Shown here one piece after another: positions 16,912 through 24,695 of a stretch of 64,000 bases of DNA. The stretch is from Nonomuraea maritima. GTDB lineage: Bacteria; Actinomycetota; Actinomycetes; Streptosporangiales; Streptosporangiaceae. The DNA lies in NCBI RefSeq assembly GCF_900100395.1, contig NZ_FNFB01000021.1:1-64000 (forward strand), written 5' to 3'. The stretch's first letter is position 1; each line of letters begins with the position of its first letter. The notes under the pieces were generated by a model, which saw nothing but the letters and a program-made list of their open reading frames with translations, did no database searches and was not told where the DNA came from. Position numbers and translations under genes: made by a program.

Positions 16912-16953
16912 CGGGTGTCCTCCGACGGAAGGGCCGGCTCGATCCGGCCGTGT

Positions 16954-17027
16954 ACAAACATGACCGGACAGCGTCCCTGTTTGTGACGACGACCGGCCGC
17001 GTCACAGCTCGCCGGGGTGTCCGGTCA
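16954..17027. promoter_or_regulatory. Divergent promoter region with three nested inverted repeats
   Basis: Three repeat pairs share this gap between the cupin operon and the rightward genes: ACAAACA (16954-16960) with TGTTTGT (16978-16984); TGACCGGACA (16961-16970) with TGTCCGGTCA (17018-17027); and TGTGACG (16982-16988) with CGTCACA (17000-17006). At least one regulator probably binds here; none is encoded next to it. Confidence 0.5.
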
Positions 17028-17064
17028 GGAGGGGTATGACCACCAGGGACGGCAAGGAGTCACC

Positions 17065-17151
17065 ATGGACGCCCGCTTCGATCAGCACGCCGGCCACCGC
17101 CGGACCCGGATGACGCGGCGCGCCTGGCGGGGGGAAGCCGGGGCCGGCTGA
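17065..17151 (+). CDS. 28-aa basic leader peptide, translationally coupled
   Basis: A short frame with an excellent ribosome site (AAGGAGT, 4-5 bases before ATG 17065) encodes a 28-residue basic peptide beginning MDARFDQHAGHRRTRM. Its TGA overlaps the ATG of the next gene (TGATG, 17149-17153), so ribosomes reading it would re-initiate on the membrane protein gene, which has no good site of its own. It may be a leader peptide or merely a coupling device. Confidence 0.55.
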   Translation: MDARFDQHAGHRRTRMTRRAWRGEAGAG

Positions 17152-17621
17152 TGCAGGCCCTGCTGCACACGGTGGCGGGCTGGGTCGGCTGCGTCCTGGC
17201 GCTCGTCCCCGCTCTGCTGCCCTCCGCGCGTCCCACGAGAAGGTGGCCGTACGTCGTGATGGCGCTCGGGATGGCGGCCGGGCACCTGGGCGGGATGCCG
17301 CGCGCCGTCGCGGTGCTCGTGCTGCTGGCGGCGGGCTGGCTGTGCGGGTCCCCCCGCCGGCGCGATGAGACCGGTCACCACATCCAGGACTTCGTGGCCA
17401 TGTCCCTCCTCCTGGCGCTGACCGCGTCCGGCGGGCCCGTCCTCGGCGGGCACGCGCACGCGGGCGGGTCGCCGGCCGTGCTCGCCCTGGTCATCGGCGT
17501 GGTGTGGACCTGCGGCCGGCTCGTCCGCCTCCTGCCTCCGCGCGACGGGACGCGGGGTCAGGACATGTGCGCGGCCGGCATGGCGGCCAGCATGTCCCTC
17601 ATGACCGCCCTGGCGCTGTGA
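17151..17621 (+). CDS. Hypothetical membrane protein, DUF5134-like
   Basis: 156 aa with four or five hydrophobic helices, Met- and His-containing (MALGMAAGHLGGMP, GHAHAGGS, MCAAGMAASMSLMTALAL). The pattern resembles the DUF5134 family of actinobacterial membrane proteins, a weak match by eye. The start overlaps the stop of the 28-aa leader ORF. It ends three bases before the end of the convergent helR gene. Confidence 0.6.
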   Translation: MQALLHTVAGWVGCVLALVPALLPSARPTRRWPYVVMALGMAAGHLGGMPRAVAVLVLLAAGWLCGSPRRRDETGHHIQDFVAMSLLLALTASGGPVLGGHAHAGGSPAVLALVIGVVWTCGRLVRLLPPRDGTRGQDMCAAGMAASMSLMTALAL

Positions 17622-17624
17622 CGG

Positions 17625-19769
17625 TCAACTGCTCCTGAGGATGACCAGTCGCCCGGTCGCACGGGTCATCGCGACGTAGCGGTCGACCGCGCCTTCGACG
17701 CCGTCGCCGAACCTCTCCGGGTCGACGAGCACGACGAGGTCGAACTCCAGGCCTTTCGACAGCTCCGGCGTCAGCGACCGGACGCGGGACGTCGAGCGGA
17801 ACCCGGGGTGGCCGATGACGCACGCGACCCCCTCGGCATGCTCGGCGAGCCAGGTGTCGAGGACCTCTGCCAGCTCCGCGACGGACCCGTGGACGACGGG
17901 GACACCGCTGCGGCGGATGGACGTCGGCACGTTGGCGTCCGGCAGCGCCGCTCTGATGACCGGCTCGGCCTCGGCCATGATCTCCTCCGGCGTCCGGTAG
18001 TTGATCGTCAGCGAGGCCAGGGCGACCCGGTCGAGGCCGACCCGTTCCAGCCGTTCCCGCCACGACTCGGTGAACCCGTGCCGGGCCTGGGCGCGGTCGC
18101 CGACGACGGTGAAGCTCCTGGACGGGCAGCGCAGCAGCAGCATCTGCCACTCGGCGTCGGTCAGCTCCTGGGCCTCGTCCACGACGATGTGCGCGAACGG
18201 GCCGGCGAGCCGGTCCGGTTCCGCGGCCGGCAGCGCGCTCTCGTCGACCAGGGCCTCCTGCAGGTCACGGCCGTGCAGCATGGTGACGATGCCTTCCCCG
18301 TCGTCGTCGGCCTCGAGCAGGTTGCCGACGACCTGCGCGAGGCGTTCCCGCTCGGCGGCGACGGAGGCGTCCTGCCTGCGCCTGCGCAGGGACGCCCCGA
18401 AGTCGCCGAGGCGGTGCCGTGCGGCGTCGAGCAGCGGCAGGTCGGACACCGTCCACGCCTGCGGCTCCGCGCGCCGCAGCCTGCGGATGTCGTCGGCGCT
18501 CAGCCACGGCGCGCACAGGCGCAGGTAGGCCGGCACCGACCACAGGTCGGCGACCAGGTCGGTCGCCTCGATCAGCGGCCACCCGCGGTTGAACGTCGCG
18601 AGCAGTTCCCTGTTCTGCCGCAACGACCTGCGCAGCAGGTCAGGCGAGGCGTCGCCGTCGTGCTTGTCCACCAGGATCGTGAGCAGCTCCTCCCAGATCT
18701 GGTCGCGCGCCTCGTTGTGCGGGGTGCCGGGTTCCGCCGCGGCGAACGCCTCGGCCCAGTCGTCGGGGCTCAGCCAGATGTCGGACCAGTGGGTGGTGAC
18801 CGTCATGCCCTCGGTGGGCGGGTTCTCGTAGAACCGGACGGCCGGCTCGATCGCCTGCACCATGTCGGCGGAGGCCTTCAGACGGGCCACGTCCGGGTCT
18901 TCCTCGGGCGCCGCCGCGGCTCCTTCTGGGACGAGGTCGCGCAGGGTGCAGGTCCGTACGCCGTCCTCGCCGAGGCTGGGCAGGACGTCGGAGACGTAGG
19001 TCAGGTAGGGGTGGTGCGGGCCGACGAACAGCACGCCGCCGCGGTGACCGAGGTGCGGCTCGGAGTAGAGCAGGTAGGCGGAGCGGTGCAGCGCGACGAC
19101 GGTCTTGCCGGTGCCCGGACCGCCGTCGACGACGAGCGCGCCGCTGGACCCGGCGCGGATGACGGCGTCCTGGTCGGCCTGGATGGTGCCGAGCACGTCG
19201 CGCATCCTGGCCGAGCGGCTGCCGCCCAGGCTGGCGATGAAGGCGGACTGGTCGTCGAGCGCGGCGTGCCCGTCGAACCCGTCCTGGGTGAACACCTCGT
19301 CCCAGTAGTCGCTGATGCGGCCTCGCGTCCAGCGGTACCTGCGGCGGCTGGCCAGGCCCATCGGGTTGGCGTGCGTGGCGCCGAAGAACGGCTCGGCCGC
19401 GGGGGAACGCCAGTCGATCAGCAGCCGGCGGCCCTCGCCGTCGGTGAGGCCGAGTCGTCCCACGTATACGGGCTCGGCGTCGTCCGCGCCGACCATGTGG
19501 CCGAGGCACAGGTCCAGGCCGAAGCGACGCAGCGCGCGCAGGCGGGCGGTCAGCCGGTGGATCTCCAGGTCGCGGTCGAGGGCCTGCCTGCCCGCGCCGC
19601 CGGGCGCCTTTCGTGCGGCGTCGAGGCGTTCGGACAGTTCGGCGATCGACCGTTCCAGGCTCTGCGCGACGGCCGCGAAGTGCCGCTCGTCGCGGGCGAT
19701 CAACGCCGGGTCGGCCTTGGCGGTGAGGTGTCCGGGAAGGTCGAACGCGCTCGTGGTCAGCGGGGTCAC
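17625..19769 (-). CDS. helR: HelR, RNA polymerase-recycling motor ATPase
   Basis: 714 aa from GTG 19769 (GGAG nine bases upstream). It is a UvrD/HelD-like superfamily-1 ATPase: an N-terminal coiled coil (about 20-85) for insertion into RNA polymerase, Walker A GGPGTGKT (216-223), Walker B VVDEAQEL, SF1 motifs NYRTPEE and AMTRATGRLVIL. The opening TPLTTSAFDLPGHLTAKADP and the RSPAAEPFF segment match the actinobacterial HelR group, which displaces rifamycins from RNA polymerase and recycles stalled enzyme. An inverted repeat matching the rifamycin-associated element lies 145 bp upstream. Alternative: a general HelD paralogue without a resistance role. Confidence 0.87.
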   Translation of the reverse strand: MTPLTTSAFDLPGHLTAKADPALIARDERHFAAVAQSLERSIAELSERLDAARKAPGGAGRQALDRDLEIHRLTARLRALRRFGLDLCLGHMVGADDAEPVYVGRLGLTDGEGRRLLIDWRSPAAEPFFGATHANPMGLASRRRYRWTRGRISDYWDEVFTQDGFDGHAALDDQSAFIASLGGSRSARMRDVLGTIQADQDAVIRAGSSGALVVDGGPGTGKTVVALHRSAYLLYSEPHLGHRGGVLFVGPHHPYLTYVSDVLPSLGEDGVRTCTLRDLVPEGAAAAPEEDPDVARLKASADMVQAIEPAVRFYENPPTEGMTVTTHWSDIWLSPDDWAEAFAAAEPGTPHNEARDQIWEELLTILVDKHDGDASPDLLRRSLRQNRELLATFNRGWPLIEATDLVADLWSVPAYLRLCAPWLSADDIRRLRRAEPQAWTVSDLPLLDAARHRLGDFGASLRRRRQDASVAAERERLAQVVGNLLEADDDGEGIVTMLHGRDLQEALVDESALPAAEPDRLAGPFAHIVVDEAQELTDAEWQMLLLRCPSRSFTVVGDRAQARHGFTESWRERLERVGLDRVALASLTINYRTPEEIMAEAEPVIRAALPDANVPTSIRRSGVPVVHGSVAELAEVLDTWLAEHAEGVACVIGHPGFRSTSRVRSLTPELSKGLEFDLVVLVDPERFGDGVEGAVDRYVAMTRATGRLVILRSS

Positions 19770-20182
19770 CGCGTCATCTCCGATCTGTGGTGCTCGCGTG
19801 CGCCGAGGCGTACGAACCTGGGGTGGTGGCAGGGTGCGGGTCGCGCCGACACGCACCGTGCGAGACGTTTTCGCAGGTCTCGGGCCTCGGCCCTCGATTG
19901 TGAGGCACGACCCGGGTCTTGCCGCAAGCCCCCGGGTGCGCTATACGTTGGGAGTGGAAAGGCGCGGATTCTCCCCTTTCCCCTGATCGCGGCAGGCGTG
20001 ACGTCGTTACCGCCGCCGCGAGGTCACGGACGCTACTATGGCGGGCCATGGAGTGCTTCGCCGCTTGGCGCATTCGTCCCTGAGGGCCTGCCCGCGGCCT
20101 GTGCGCAGGCCGGGCGCGGCCGACCGATGCCCCTTCTTCCTCGTCCGGGTATCACAGCCCTCAGCCTGAAAGGCGCATTTCC
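19770..20182. other. Gene-free gap between helR and GNAT
   Basis: The 413 bases hold the helR leader and RAE (19914-19932) and the upstream region of the rightward GNAT gene. The only other structure I see is a GC-rich imperfect repeat near 20086-20121 (GGCCTGCCCGCGGCC, CGCAGGCCGGGCGC). No convincing small gene. Confidence 0.6.
19914..19932 (-). promoter_or_regulatory. Rifamycin-associated element-like 19-bp inverted repeat
   Basis: On the minus strand the site reads GGGGCTTGCGGCAAGACCC: 9-bp arms around a single base, with one mismatch. From memory this agrees almost base for base with the actinobacterial RAE, found upstream of rifamycin-inducible resistance genes including helR. It lies 145 bp upstream of the helR GTG and may overlap the -35 region (TTGCGG, with CACAAT 18-19 bp downstream). 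Confidence 0.75.
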
Positions 20183-20665
20183 ATGCGTATTCGCCCGTTC
20201 GTCCGGCACGATCTCGCGCGGCTCACCGAGCTGACCATCGAGACGTTCCGCCCGTTCTACGAGGACCACTTCCACCCGCTGGTCGGCGACGTCGTCTTCG
20301 CCAACCAGCACGGCGACTGGCGGGGCGACTACCGCAGGCAGGTCGCCCGGCTGCACGACCCGGCCCAGCACAAGTACGTCGCGGTCGCCGAGGCGGACGA
20401 CGCCGTCACCGGCTACGTGGCCTGGAGCGTCGACGTGGCCCGCAGGAACGGCACGGTCACGCACCTCGCCGTCGCGACCGGCCACCGCCGTTCCGGCACG
20501 GGCACCGCGCTGTGCGAGCGCGCCTTCAGCGACATGCGGGCGCTCGGGGCCGAGGTCGTCGAGATCGGCACCGGCGGCGACCCCTTCCACGCCCCCGCCC
20601 GGTCCCTGTACGAGAAACTCGGCTGCACTCCCCTGCCGATCACCGTCTATTACCGGCGGCTGTAG
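20183..20665 (+). CDS. GNAT family N-acetyltransferase
   Basis: 160 aa, ATG 20183 with GAAAGG upstream. The GNAT fold is clear: N-terminal MRIRPFVRHDLARLTEL, the beta-4 strand VTHLAVATGHRRSGTGTALCERA carrying the acetyl-CoA pyrophosphate loop, and the C-terminal LYEKLGCTPLPITVYYRRL. Substrate unknown. It is convergent with the lipoprotein gene and overlaps its 3' end by 26 bp. Confidence 0.87.
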   Translation: MRIRPFVRHDLARLTELTIETFRPFYEDHFHPLVGDVVFANQHGDWRGDYRRQVARLHDPAQHKYVAVAEADDAVTGYVAWSVDVARRNGTVTHLAVATGHRRSGTGTALCERAFSDMRALGAEVVEIGTGGDPFHAPARSLYEKLGCTPLPITVYYRRL

Positions 20666-21854
20666 GCACAGGGGACGGCTGCTCGGGTGCGCGGAACTCG
20701 GCCACGGCGCCCCAGGTCGACCCGTCGGCTCGGTGCAGGGCTCCGACGGCGATGACGAGGCGGGTGCCGGGGACGTGCGTCATGCCCATGATGTCGCCGA
20801 CCGCCCACGGCGACTCCCCGGGCTCCGTCGACGCGGGGAGCCTGGCCTTCGGCAGCCGAGTCGGGGTGCCGGCCGCGGTGAGGCGCCAGGTGTTGTCGAC
20901 GCCCCTGGCGGTGCTCGCCAGCAGGGCGCCGCCCGTGCCGTCGGGGGCCAGCAGCACGCAGCAGACCATCTGCGTGGGCACCGTGACGGCGGTCCAGGCC
21001 GAGCCGTTCCAGTGGGTGACGACGGGTGGCGGAACGGCGGGGTCGGGGCCGCCCTCACCGCCGTTGAACGTGTGCTGTCCCGCAGCCCACGCCTGCCTGC
21101 CAGGCCCGGCGGCGGCCGTTTCGAAGAACGCCGACTCCTCGGGCGGGGCAGGGTCGGGGAAGCGGTAGGCGGGGGTGGCGACCGGTCGCCAGGCACGGCC
21201 GTCCCAGTGCGCGGCGGCCGGCTGCGTGAACTCCTCCCGCGCCGGGTCAGGGCGCCGGTGTCCGACCACCCACATGTCGTCCGGGCCACGGGCGGCGAGA
21301 GCGGCCCCTGAGACGGGGAGGGCGAAGGTGCGCCAGCGGGTGCCGTCCCAGTGGCCGGCCCGGCGTCCTGCGGCCAGGAGCCAGATGTCGTCGGGGGCGA
21401 ACACCTGCGCGTCGGACGCCTCCCCCGGATAGGCGCGCAGCTCGTCCCAGCGGGTGCCGTCCCAGTGGTGGACGCGGGTGCCCAGGCCGGGACGGAACAG
21501 CCACAGCTCGCCCCGTCCTGACGCGCCCAGCAGCAGATCCTCCTGCCGCTCGACGGCGCCGAGGTCCGGGGGCAGTTCGGCCGGTCGCCACGCGCGGCCG
21601 TCATAGTGGACCAGCACGGCCGCGTCGCCCTTCGCCCCCACGGCCCAGATGTCGTCAGGAGCGGTGGCCACGACGTCCCACAGCCGGCCCCCGTCACCTA
21701 CGTGGACGTAACGCCAGCCGCCGGAAGCCGCCGTCGACGGCGTGGCGGCGGCGGGGCCGCCCGGCGTGGGCGGCCGTGGCGGGTCACTCGCGGGCAGCCG
21801 GCACGACGAGCACAGCGCGAGCAGCAGGAGCATGGCGACATGCCGCCGATTCAC
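20640..21854 (-). CDS. Putative lipoprotein with beta-propeller WDG repeats
   Basis: 404 aa, GTG start. A short hydrophobic signal with lipobox LALCSSC is followed by a Pro-rich linker, then repeated blades each marked by a W-D/N-G-x-x-W core (YDGRAWRP, WDGTRWDEL, WDGTRWRTF, WDGRAWRPV, WNGSAWTAV) and D-D-I/M-W strands. This is typical of surface-exposed beta-propeller lipoproteins of unknown function in actinomycetes. The 3' end overlaps the GNAT gene. Confidence 0.75.
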   Translation of the reverse strand: MNRRHVAMLLLLALCSSCRLPASDPPRPPTPGGPAAATPSTAASGGWRYVHVGDGGRLWDVVATAPDDIWAVGAKGDAAVLVHYDGRAWRPAELPPDLGAVERQEDLLLGASGRGELWLFRPGLGTRVHHWDGTRWDELRAYPGEASDAQVFAPDDIWLLAAGRRAGHWDGTRWRTFALPVSGAALAARGPDDMWVVGHRRPDPAREEFTQPAAAHWDGRAWRPVATPAYRFPDPAPPEESAFFETAAAGPGRQAWAAGQHTFNGGEGGPDPAVPPPVVTHWNGSAWTAVTVPTQMVCCVLLAPDGTGGALLASTARGVDNTWRLTAAGTPTRLPKARLPASTEPGESPWAVGDIMGMTHVPGTRLVIAVGALHRADGSTWGAVAEFRAPEQPSPVPTAAGNRR

Positions 21855-21979
21855 CCGCCAGACATATCACGATTCCACGCGCCTACCGCCTCGCCGGCCG
21901 TCGGCGCCGACGCGGCCCGCCGTCGCGGCCGGCCACCGCCGCTCAGGAACGGGCACAGGCGACGACTTCTCAGGGCTGG

Positions 21980-22312
21980 TCACGGCGCTCTGACCACGGT
22001 CAGCAGGACCGCGGAGTCCTCCAGCGCCTCGAGGCTGTGGCGGGCGTCGGGCACGACGAGCAGGTCGCCGGCGCCCGCCTCGCACGACTCCGTACCGGCG
22101 ATCATGCGGACACGCCCCCGCAGCACCTGCACCGTCGCCTCGCCGGGGTTCTCGTGCTCGGCGAGGCGCGCGCCCTGTCTCATGCCGATGACCGTCTGGC
22201 GGAGTGCTGTGCCGCGGCTGCCGTAGACGGTGCCGGCGGCATGTCCGCCACCGGCCGTGACGGCCCGGGCGGCTTGGTCGCGGGCCACGGCCGCGAGCGG
22301 GACTTTCTCCAT
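21980..22312 (-). CDS. Small cupin-domain protein, paralogue with altered metal site
   Basis: 110 aa from ATG 22312. It aligns by eye over its whole length with the cupin at 16154-16480, but the metal motif HLHEHEHPGE of that protein reads RLAEHENPGE here, removing two histidines. Motif 2 is AGDLLVVPDARHSLEA. Metal binding may be lost or altered. Divergent from the SDR gene at 22451. Confidence 0.75.
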   Translation of the reverse strand: MEKVPLAAVARDQAARAVTAGGGHAAGTVYGSRGTALRQTVIGMRQGARLAEHENPGEATVQVLRGRVRMIAGTESCEAGAGDLLVVPDARHSLEALEDSAVLLTVVRAP

Positions 22313-22450
22313 GCCGTCATTGTTCCCGCGTGGCGCTCTCCGGCACCGATACCCCCCGCGCATCGCCGCATATCAGAGTGATCATTGGCGCGGCGCGCTC
22401 CCGCTGGTGGACTCGTGATGTTTCATTCACGGCACCACCAGGAGTTTCAC

Positions 22451-23227
22451 ATGGGACAGCTCACCGGCAAGGTCGCGGTCGTCACGGGCGGCAGCACGGG
22501 GATCGGCCTCGCCACGGCCCAGCGTTTCGCCGAGGAGGGCGCGCTGGTCTACGTCACCGGCCGCAGGCAGCGGGAACTGGACGCCGCCGTCGCGGCGATC
22601 GGCCACGGCGCGGTCGGCGTACGGGGAGACGTCACCGACCCCGAGGACATGGACCGTCTGTACGCCAGGGTGTCCGAGGAAGGCAACCGGGTCGACGCCC
22701 TGGTCGCCAACGTCGGGTACGGGGAGTTCGTCGCGCTCGCGGACATCACCGAGGAACACCTCGACAAGGTCCTCGGCATCAACGTGAAGGGCACGGTCCA
22801 CACCGTGCGGAAGGCGTTGCCGGTGCTCAACGACGGCGCGTCAATCGTCCTGGTCACGTCCATGGCCTCCACGAGCGGTCAGGCGGGCCTCAGCGTCTAC
22901 TCGGCGTCCAAGGCCGCGGTGCGGTCGCTCGCCCGCTCGTGGGCGAACGAGCTGAAGGGTCGCGGCATCCGCGTCAACGCGCTCGCGCCGGGAGCCACCG
23001 ACACGCCCGCGATGGACGCCTCGCTGGAGGCCTCCGGGCTGGACGCGGCGGCGCGCGAGCGGTGGCGGGCGGACCACTCGGCGGCGATCCCGCTGCGCCG
23101 GATGGCGCGCCCCGAGGAGCAGGCCGCGGCCGCGCTCTTCCTCGCCTCGCCGGCGAGCAGCTACATCACGGGGGTCGAGCTGGTGTCCGACGGAGGCGCG
23201 ACCCAGCTCGGCTTCGGACTGGTCTAG
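22451..23227 (+). CDS. SDR family oxidoreductase
   Basis: 258 aa from ATG 22451 (AGGAG just upstream). Classical short-chain dehydrogenase: NAD(P) site TGGSTGIGLA, NVGYG, catalytic Ser in VTSMAS, YSASK (Tyr-x-x-x-Lys), and NALAPGATDTPAM. The glycine motif followed by TGRR suggests NADPH preference. Substrate unknown. It stands alone between the cupin and LysR genes. Confidence 0.9.
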   Translation: MGQLTGKVAVVTGGSTGIGLATAQRFAEEGALVYVTGRRQRELDAAVAAIGHGAVGVRGDVTDPEDMDRLYARVSEEGNRVDALVANVGYGEFVALADITEEHLDKVLGINVKGTVHTVRKALPVLNDGASIVLVTSMASTSGQAGLSVYSASKAAVRSLARSWANELKGRGIRVNALAPGATDTPAMDASLEASGLDAAARERWRADHSAAIPLRRMARPEEQAAAALFLASPASSYITGVELVSDGGATQLGFGLV

Positions 23228-23288
23228 CGTCCGGACCCGCGGGACGCGCAGGACCCGGAGTCCGTCCCGGCTCCTGGCTGGGCTCGGT

Positions 23289-24116
23289 TCAGGAGGCGCG
23301 GTCCAGGTGGCGGCGCCCGGCCGCCGCCTCCTCGGCGGCGCGGACGAACGACGTGCGCGCCGGGTGCGGCCCGCCGTCGGGCCACGCCAGCACGAGCCGG
23401 GTGGCCGGGGCGTCCGACACCGGCACCGCCACCACGGCGGTCCCGATCCGGTCGACGGCGCTCGCTCCCACCACCACGATCAGCCGGCCGAGGGAGACCA
23501 GCTCGACGATCCGGTCGAGGGTGTCGGCCGGGCAGTGCTCCCGGTAGGCGTCCTCGCGGGCGACCTCGGCGAACGTCACCGCGGGCCGCCCGGCCAGCCG
23601 GTGGTCGGGCGGCAGCAGCGCCACGGACGGCTCCTCGGCGAGCTCGACGGCCGTCATCCCGTCCAGGTCATGGGTGCCGCACATCAGCCCGACGTCCGCC
23701 GCGCCGCTGCGCAACGCCCCGACCTGGTCGTGGGTGAACACCACGTCGACCGGCACCGCCCCCGGCAGCCGTTCGTACGCGCGTACCGTCCTCGCCATCA
23801 GCCCGGGACCGGTGCCCGGGCGGGTGGCGACGACCAGCCGCTGCCGCCCGGCGGCGCGGCGGGCGCGGTGGACGGCGGTGTCCATGGCGTCGAGCGCCCG
23901 CCGGCTCTCGGTCAGGAAGACGCTGCCCGCCGGGGTCAGCTCGACGCGGCGGCTGGTCCGCTCGAACAGCCGCACACCCAGCCGTCGTTCGAGCCGCGCG
24001 ATGGTCCGCGAGAGCGGCGGCTGCGCGATGCCGAGCCGCTCGGCCGCCCGGCCGAAGTGCAGTTCCTCCGCGACGGCGACGAAGCACTCGAGCTCGCGCG
24101 TCTCCACCCGATCCAC
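23289..24116 (-). CDS. LysR family transcriptional regulator
   Basis: 275 aa if started at GTG 24116 (GTG 24107 is also possible). The N-terminal HTH reads ELECFVAVAEELHFGRAAERL with PPLSRTIARLERRLGVRLFER, followed by the LysR co-inducer domain (RPGTGPGLMARTVRAYERLPG). It is divergent from the molybdenum oxidoreductase operon at 24213 across about 96 bp, the classic LysR arrangement, so it probably controls that operon. Confidence 0.88.
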   Translation of the reverse strand: MDRVETRELECFVAVAEELHFGRAAERLGIAQPPLSRTIARLERRLGVRLFERTSRRVELTPAGSVFLTESRRALDAMDTAVHRARRAAGRQRLVVATRPGTGPGLMARTVRAYERLPGAVPVDVVFTHDQVGALRSGAADVGLMCGTHDLDGMTAVELAEEPSVALLPPDHRLAGRPAVTFAEVAREDAYREHCPADTLDRIVELVSLGRLIVVVGASAVDRIGTAVVAVPVSDAPATRLVLAWPDGGPHPARTSFVRAAEEAAAGRRHLDRAS

Positions 24117-24154
24117 GCGCCCAAGGGTAGCTCGCCCTCTCACGCGCCCATCCC

Positions 24155-24172
24155 TCAGATGTCAGATGTCTG
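24155..24172. promoter_or_regulatory. Short repeats in the LysR/oxidoreductase gap
   Basis: CAGATGT occurs twice in tandem (24155-24168), and the second copy is part of CAGA-tg-TCTG. It lies in the divergent LysR promoter gap. A LysR site is plausible but the match is weak. Confidence 0.3.
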
Positions 24173-24212
24173 CACTTGACCGGAGACGTGCGGAAACCCT
24201 ACGGTCCGGCTT

Positions 24213-24695
24213 ATGGAAGGTGATCTATCCCGGCAGCGCGAGGTCGAGGTGGCGTTCACGGTGAACGGGACGCCCCGGCGGCTCGGCGTCGACCCACGGA
24301 CCACGCTGCTCGACGCCCTGCGCGAACGGCTGCGGCTGACCGGTACGAAGAAGGGCTGCGACCGCGGGCAGTGCGGCGCCTGCACCGTGCACGTGGACGG
24401 CAGGAGGGTGCTGTCCTGCCTGACGATGGTGGCCGCGCTGGAGGACCGGGAGGTCACCACGATCGAGGGCCTGGCCGGGGGCGACGACCTGCACCCGGTG
24501 CAGCGGGCGTTCATCGACTGCGACGCGTTGCAGTGCGGGTTCTGCACCTCGGGGCAGGTCATGTCGGCGGTGGCCCTGCTGCGCGAGGGCCACGCGCGCA
24601 CCGACGCCGAGATCCGCGAGGCCATGTCGGGCAACATCTGCCGCTGCGGCGCCTACCCGCACATCGTCGAGGCAGTGAAGCAGGCGAGAGACTGA
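24213..24695 (+). CDS. Molybdenum oxidoreductase [2Fe-2S] subunit, PaoA/XdhC-type
   Basis: 160 aa. Ferredoxin-like cluster cysteines 49, 54, 57 and 69 (GCDRGQCGACTVHVDG...SCL) and the second cluster C108-x2-C111...C143-x-C145 (CGFCTSGQVMS, GNICRCGAYPHI) are all present, so it carries two [2Fe-2S] centres for the xanthine-dehydrogenase family. No Tat signal is seen, unlike periplasmic PaoA. The stop overlaps the next start (TGATG). Confidence 0.93.
   Translation: MEGDLSRQREVEVAFTVNGTPRRLGVDPRTTLLDALRERLRLTGTKKGCDRGQCGACTVHVDGRRVLSCLTMVAALEDREVTTIEGLAGGDDLHPVQRAFIDCDALQCGFCTSGQVMSAVALLREGHARTDAEIREAMSGNICRCGAYPHIVEAVKQARD

Noticed and set aside
20086-20121. GC-rich imperfect repeat upstream of GNAT gene
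   Set aside because: Pairing is imperfect and composition alone makes it likely by chance.
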